Origin: Sclerodactyla briareus
Lineage: Eukaryota; Echinodermata; Holothuroidea; Dendrochirotida; Sclerodactylidae
Length of the DNA: 64,000 nucleotides
Reading direction: 5' to 3'
Assembly: GCA_026419785.1 (NCBI GenBank)
Contig: JAODTK010000222.1
Span: 124,001 to 188,000, forward strand
Shown here: piece after piece, positions 58,601-64,000 of the stretch
How the letters are laid out: every line of letters begins with the position of its first letter
Position numbering within the stretch: position 1 is the stretch's first letter
Notes under the pieces: generated by a model
Databases searched by the model: none
Seen by the model: the letters and a program-made list of their open reading frames with translations, nothing else
Told to the model about the DNA's origin: nothing
Made by a program: the position numbers and the translations under genes

Positions 58601-60444
58601 ATAACTTTAGGGTATATGCATTGTTGGAACACGGTGCGGGGGATGTGGATATGTCGGATACAGGGTTAGCGAAATAGCAGTCGGCCCAAATATGGGGGGG
58701 TGGGGACAAAATGCCATGCGTTCCCCCCCCCCAACCAAAATATTGCGGTCGAGTGGAGTTCCAAGTAACAAGTCTCCTTCCTCTGCTCATAACTACACGA
58801 AAATAACGTAGAGTAGCAGAGATGTGTCATGGTGGGGGGGGGGGGGGGGTGAGGTCGGAACCCAAGAGAAGGCGCCCCTCATAAAGACCTCACCCTCTCT
58901 ATGGCGAATAAGTACACAGGACACATGCTGAGGTCATATGTGTCTAACAGCTGTAAAACTACTGAACTGCAACAACGCAGATTTCGTGTAAAAATTAATG
59001 ATCACTTGGGTCATGGGGGTCTGACCCTCACCCCCCCCCCCCCCTGGCGTGCGTCACTGCCCAAATAATTTCTACTTTCCCGAATGAAGGATTCAATCTG
59101 CTATGATGGTAATAAGATTCAACATACACGTTGGATATTATAGGTATCATTCAAAAGCTTGGTTTACTTCAGGGTTGAAAAACAATATGGACAGCTTCTA
59201 AGTAAGTGTGTCAATGTATCGAGCCATATACTAATTTTTAATAATTGTTATTCACTGTATATAGGTTTACAGGGCCTCGTCGAAAAATAGCTCTCGGAAA
59301 AAGTTGTCCCTTAAAACGAGTTTGATAAATTAATAATGAATACATATTTTGCCAATAATCATTCGCTTTCATTTCGTCGGGTGGCTTCTATAAGTGTTCT
59401 GTCCACAGTGTCGGAACACTTTGATTGGTAATGTGCACTCGATGATCATCAACCATTTGTTTCGAGATTCTCTAGCTCAGGTACGGAGTAGCTGAAAGCA
59501 CCCAAGCGCCACATATCTAACAATGAAGATAATTGGTTGTACGAAAGTTTCTCGCTAAATTCCATCTAAAAAGAATGCACCACCGTATTTTTAAGAACAA
59601 TATCGAAGAAAAGTCAAAGGATCTTTCAATATCTCAAATACTGTTTCCCGCGTTCTTATCGAACCGATAGGACCTACGCTTAATCTTCTGTTTATTATTC
59701 CACGATAAAGCTAGCAGATCAGTGTATTCAATTTAGCTGAAATTACGTCAAATGAAGTGGGAGAACGTATATACTGGATATGAACACTAACGGTGGTACT
59801 GCAAATGCTTCATTGAATTTTGGCCAGAGAAAGTTTTCAAGCGTGAGTTTTAGGGTGCATTCAGGCTGGGAAAATCTTCTTTGTAGTAGCGCATGCAGGA
59901 AGGGGGCGTTGGGTCAGAACACCCCTCCTCCCCTCCACCTCACTATGACCCATGTGGCCAATAACTTTTCACACAAAACAACACTTTTTTACGGCTGTTG
60001 TGAACAAATATTGTAAATAGCATGTGTCTTAAATAAACTAAATGGCATTTAGCCACCAATTAGGAAGGTGAGGCTCTAAATGAGGGCGGACTTCCCCTGG
60101 GTTCCCGACCACGAACCGCAAAACCTTCCCACCCACCCCTGAGCACATCTCGGTACGCCACTGCTTCTTGGTGATGCGTGAATGAAATCCCGATAAAATA
60201 TTGAGAGCGAACAGTAACAAGGGGTGAGGTAGTGTGATGAGAAAATTACAATATTTTGAAACGCATTATTGAAGGGATTCACTACCGTATCTTCTAATCA
60301 TCCCCCAAAAATGATAAAACTCTGAAGGAGGACCGTCCGACGAGGAAGTTATAGACAACCATTTGAAGAACAATGATCTTCTTCGGTGAATGGGTCTCAC
60401 ATGTATTCATTTGATCGCCAGACAACTTTAACGTTATCAAAATC
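58601..60444. other. Non-coding stretch with G/C tracts
   Basis: G tract at about 58,833-58,850 and C tract at 59,031-59,044. Minus-strand CAGTGACGCACGCCAG (59,045-59,060) and CAGTGGCGTACCG (60,151-60,163) resemble hAT-like ends. No gene is recognised. Confidence 0.4.
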
Positions 60445-60660
60445 AATTCACTTAGAGAAACAAGCGCGAGTCGAAACGTCCCTTTGATAGCTGTGCGGAC
60501 GGCAAAATTCCTGTGGTGAATACACGGCATGTTCTCCACCAATCTTCACATTTATTGTTTGTTCACATTATTTGACCTTACACTTACCTCTGTCATAACC
60601 CTGGAAGGGCTCGGAACATGTCTACACCACAAGCACTAATATTTGCTTATCATTGCCCAG
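60445..60660 (-). repeat. Family G repeat, minus copy
   Basis: On the minus strand it shares 'gggttatgacagag', 'gaacaaacaataaatgtg', 'gattggtg.agaacat', 'attttgccgtccgca' and 'acgtttcgac' with 54,115-54,330. Confidence 0.8.
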
Positions 60661-61449
60661 AACAAAGTATCCCACCAACCCATTCAATCAATGCGCGATC
60701 CAGGGGGGGGTGTGGGCGCATCGCCGGCCGGCGCGCGCCCACCCCAAAAAAAAACTCGAGAGGATTTTTTTTTTTTGCCGGCCTGTGCCGGTTTTAGTTA
60801 CAGTTGACACATACCCCATCTTCCATCTGTCCCACAGTCAGAAGAATCACCACGATGCGGATGAGTTGTATTGGTTTGTATTCTTAGCTCCTCCAAAGCT
60901 AACCGCGTATCTAGGACGGCAACTCTACTATTATTTTTTACAGATCGATGCGCTGGTCCGGGCTAATAATGATATTGCGACGACATTGTGTGATTTCCCC
61001 CCACGTTAGAGCGGCCAACGCGCTTTTAATGTTGTGGCGGCGAAAACCAAACATCTTCTCTGATGAATAAACATTTTTCTGGTCTCAGATTTGTATCCAT
61101 TGCGTCAAAGGTGGGGACGGGGGTAATCTCCCCCCCCCACTTTCAAAAGTGGGGGGGGGTGATATCATCTCGTTTGTCCCAGCTCTCCCCCCCTTTCCGG
61201 ACCGTATAAAAAATATGGCACATTCCCGATTTTGTATCACTCTACACTGATTCGGTTGTTGGTCTAACCAAACAAAATCGCGTTGGAAATTAAGTGCATA
61301 TGTGTTTTGCGCGCAATGTCGTTTTTTTATCCAGGCGTTGTAGGCTAAATAGGCGAGTAATGATTCGATCTTTTGTTCAATCGAATATTCAGGAGCCTCA
61401 GGGGGAAGAATGCCCCCCCCCCCAATTTGTCTGAGATGAAAATTGGGGA
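60661..61449. other. Non-coding stretch with G/C tracts and palindromic CCGGCCGGCGCGCG
   Basis: 'gccggccggcgcgcgccc' lies near 60,722. C and G tracts at 61,120-61,160 can pair with each other. A 196-codon minus frame (61,085-61,675) crosses these tracts and the inverted repeat edge and is not supported as a gene. Confidence 0.4.
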
Positions 61450-62215
61450 AGTAGGAAAAAAGCCAAGTGGAAAAAAGTGCGACTTTTGATAAAATGCCAC
61501 CGCGAAACATGCAAAAAAATTCGCCGCGCTTCGTGCGCGCCGCCAGTTCCCGATGACTGACTTGAAAATTCGGGTAAAATTTTCTGCTCCCACATTGGAA
61601 TGGTCCCGTAACCCTATGGCTGTTCGCTTCGATCCCACCCGGACGTTCGGTAGACCCTCGATCCCACGCAAACAAAGGCCAGAGTAGAAAAGGTTATAAA
61701 ACAAACATGTATGAATTCGGTAAATAAATCTAGATGCACAATGGACAACTTTTTTGGTGGGTTCTTTTAACCCGAATCACCACTGTAGATGGGTGCTATT
61801 GAGCCTGGCAAGTGCCATACCCGTCGTCTGGAGGGTATGAGACCCTCTGAAATTTTCTGCGTGAACTTCGCCGTCAATCGATGCGGGCGCTTCCGCTTAG
61901 ATGGTCCATTTGCAGTCAAGGTTCCCCAATTTCCAAACGGATCGACGACCCTGTTTGTAGCTAGTTTGTTTTGTCGTCAAGCGTGGGTAAATGTCCCACG
62001 AGGATCTTTCGGTCGTAGAAGCTAACTGCTGTGCAGACGTATAATTGATTTACGGTTATTTGGCCATGTTCTCATAAGGATTTACCGGTTGCATGCGCGC
62101 ACATAGGATTGGTCTGTCTGTACGCGATTCACATCACGAAACATCACCCCACCCTACTTGGAAGAAATCTGTATCCATGCCTGGTCAGGTATTGTGCTAT
62201 ACGGTGCAAAAATTA
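61450..62215 (+). repeat. Left arm of a ~770 bp inverted repeat
   Basis: It pairs with 63,220-64,000 in reverse complement throughout. Blocks in order are 'aacatgcaaaaaaattcg', 'gcgcgccgcc', 'ttcccgatgactgac', 'gatcccaccc', 'gcacaatg.acaacttttttg', 'gagcctg.caagtgccat', 'ggagggta', 'gtgggtaaatgtcccacg', 'gcatgcgcgcac' and 'cgattcacatcacgaaa'. The arms differ by many small indels. The arm includes an inverted family D segment. Confidence 0.92.
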
Positions 62216-62339
62216 TCAACATAATAGAGTGGGAGAAGATATGGGAAGCGCAGGAGGCGCGAAGCCCCCAATCGGAGGGGGGTGAGCTTGAATTCCCTAG
62301 ATACTAACTTTAATTTGATTTGAACGCACGTATCTGTTC

Positions 62340-62530
62340 AAGTGACGTAGCCAGAGATTTTGTGTAGGGGGCCAGGGGTGCCGCGGTATGGGAGGTGTGG
62401 GGCCAAGCATATGAGATTCATCAGTTGACATCTAAAGCGGAGCGCCACAAGGGGATGGCGCGGAGCGACACCAAAATTTCTGGTCTGAGAGACCTCCAGA
62501 TGGCCGGAAACGGCATTTCGTGTATTGTTG
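62340..62530 (+). mobile_element. Family D element, copy 3
   Basis: 'agtgacgtagccagagattt' is followed by a G-rich part, 'gacatctaaagcggagcgcc', 'gatggcgcggagcg', 'ctgagagacctccag' and 'ggccggaaacggcatttcg'. This copy shows the consensus best. It lies between the arms of the inverted repeat. Confidence 0.6.
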
Positions 62531-63219
62531 TTTGAAAAAAGCATAACCAAAAACATTTTTGAAATGATGTTTCATGGAGTTTGGAGAACACCTGGTGGTC
62601 CAGTAGACAAGCTCCTGTATTTAACACACTTCAAAGTTATGTACTAACTACAATTTTGCAAGAGCGATCCCAAATATACACATTTTTGGTGCCGTTGATG
62701 GACAAAGTCTTACAAAGATGTTCCACTGAGCGTATGGAATTTGACTCTTTTCATATCGCAATCGTGAATGAGGAAGGAACAATGTTTGGATGAATTGAAG
62801 GTCATCTGAGATCACGGGATGGTCTCCACTTGCACACACAACGAGCACAGCATCAATTGCCCAGATCAAGGCTAAATGGATAGTGTCGAGATTATGGAGG
62901 GGAGGGGGGGGGGGGGGTGGTACAAGAACTATAATTGTTTTTGGTGTGAGTAAATATGGTCAGTTTGAGGAAGATTGTGAGCAATGTCTTTCTCGCCACA
63001 TTCGGATGAGCCCAGAAGTTGCCCGACGAAACGCAATGATTCAAGCTGAAAACCTTTCCTACTGAGTGTACAGGTCCTGTGAGTAGAATGAGGCCAATCT
63101 TAGAGAGAAAATATGAAAAAGTTATATTTTGTCAATTTTGGTGTATGAATAAATACGATAACACGATCCCACCAACATGCCAAGTGTGTTTGTCTCTCAA
63201 TCGTCATGGTAAGTAAAAT
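62531..63219. other. Spacer of the inverted repeat, no gene recognised
   Basis: A G tract lies at about 62,897-62,909. Short frames are unrecognised. Confidence 0.4.
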
Positions 63220-64000
63220 TGAGTGTGGCACTTATAGCCACAATTAACGTGAAAGGCATGGATACCAGAGTTCTTCCAGAGGGGGGTGGGGTGGGATTTT
63301 CGTGATGTGAATCGAAGTACAGCAGACCAATCCCCATGTGCGCGCAATGCAACCGGTAAATCCGTATGAGAACCAGGCCAAATAAACCGTAAAATCAATT
63401 ATTCGTCTGCACACAGTAGCTTTCTACGACCGAAGGATCCTCGTGGGACATTTACCCACGCGTGACGACAAAAAAAAACAGACTAGCTACAAAACAGGGC
63501 GTCGATCCGTTTGAAAAGTGGGGGGACACATTGAATGGAAAATGACCATCTAGCGGAGCGACCACCATCGATGAGCGCCGGTGCACAAGGAAAACATTCA
63601 AGATTTCATTACCCTCCAGATCGACGGTATATGGCACTTGCAGGCTCAAATAGAACCCAACACCATGTGTGATTTGGGTAAAAGACACACCAAAAAAGTT
63701 GTCATTGTGCATACTAAGATGATTTACGAATATCACACATGGTATTTTTTTTTTATTACCTTCTCTACTCTGGCTTTGTTTGCGTGGATCGAGGGGTCTA
63801 CCGAACAGTCCCGGGTGGGATCGAAGGGAAAAGCCATAGGCTTACGGGACCATCCCAATTCGGGAGCAGGAACTTATACCCGCATTTACAAGTCAGTCAT
63901 CGGGAACCGGCGGCGCGCGCGAAGCGCGCGAAATTTTTTTGCATGTTTTCCGGGCATTCATCGAAAAAGTCTGCAAAAAGTTCACGCATTTTTTTCACTT
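63220..64000 (-). repeat. Right arm of the ~770 bp inverted repeat, runs off the window
   Basis: It is the reverse complement of 61,450-62,215 from 'aggcatggatacc' (inner edge) to the last bases ('cgcatttttttcactt'). It contains the family D motif 'tctagcggagcgaccacc' at 63,550. The outer limit is beyond the window. Confidence 0.92.

Noticed and set aside
61085..61675. Longest open frame (196 codons, minus)
   Set aside because: It crosses G/C homopolymer tracts and the edge of a 770 bp inverted repeat; the other arm does not keep the frame and no domain is recognised.

Overview
The window looks like non-coding, repeat-dense nuclear DNA of a marine invertebrate, probably an echinoderm or a related deuterostome. 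This is an inference from the repeat landscape: tRNA-derived SINEs with a GCGCTTTAC tail, AGGTCA-rich tandem arrays with 150 bp and 310 bp units, long poly-G tracts next to CAGKGGCRTA ends, and jockey-superfamily LINE remnants. I see no operon-like gene packing and no ribosome binding sites. No intact host gene can be recognised on either strand. The longest open frames (up to 196 codons) lie inside repeats or have no recognisable similarity. Related repeats differ by many one-base indels, so the sequence is either old repeat DNA or a draft assembly with uncorrected indels; I cannot tell which.

Positions 1-43,000: AT-rich DNA carrying several dispersed families. Family A is an AGGTCA-rich array with a ~310 bp unit (1-470, 11,870-13,750, fragments near 19.3 and 39.7 kb). 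Family C starts with a CTGT/CTAT microsatellite and continues with ~150 bp units (479-1600, 5840-6830, 15,690-17,080, and a fourth copy at 57,960-58,600). Family B is a related array at 23,870-25,370. A TTAA-flanked MITE family has copies at 2877, 29,050 and 32,398. Three tRNA-derived SINE copies (1630, 18,761, 28,040), SINE tail fragments, a MITE with ~90 bp inverted ends (1148-1448), a 40 bp minisatellite (34,816-35,335) and a near-perfect hairpin (34,369-34,461) complete this part. Two further MITEs sit at 41,274 and 41,984.

Positions 43,000-64,000: the character changes to more CpG, more G/C homopolymers and a different set of repeats. A non-LTR reverse transcriptase pseudogene (43,690 to about 45,490) is broken by a Harbinger-type MITE with a TTA duplication, a second inverted-repeat element with an 11 bp flank duplication, and a TTCGCCCC minisatellite. 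A second LINE remnant lies at 46,829-47,215. A third, antisense LINE (50,341-52,640) keeps recognisable endonuclease, reverse transcriptase and C-terminal parts in several frames.

From 45.5 kb to the end, four repeat families occur as inverted pairs: the TTCGCCCC minisatellite (45.5 / 53.3 kb), a TTCGAA-palindrome satellite (54.6 / 57.6 kb), a ~210 bp repeat (54.1 / 60.4 kb) and a ~770 bp inverted repeat (61.45 / 63.2 kb) that runs to the window end. The satellite pair and the 770 bp pair resemble foldback-type elements and are the most interesting structures here. No new gene system is evident; what stands out is transposon structure.
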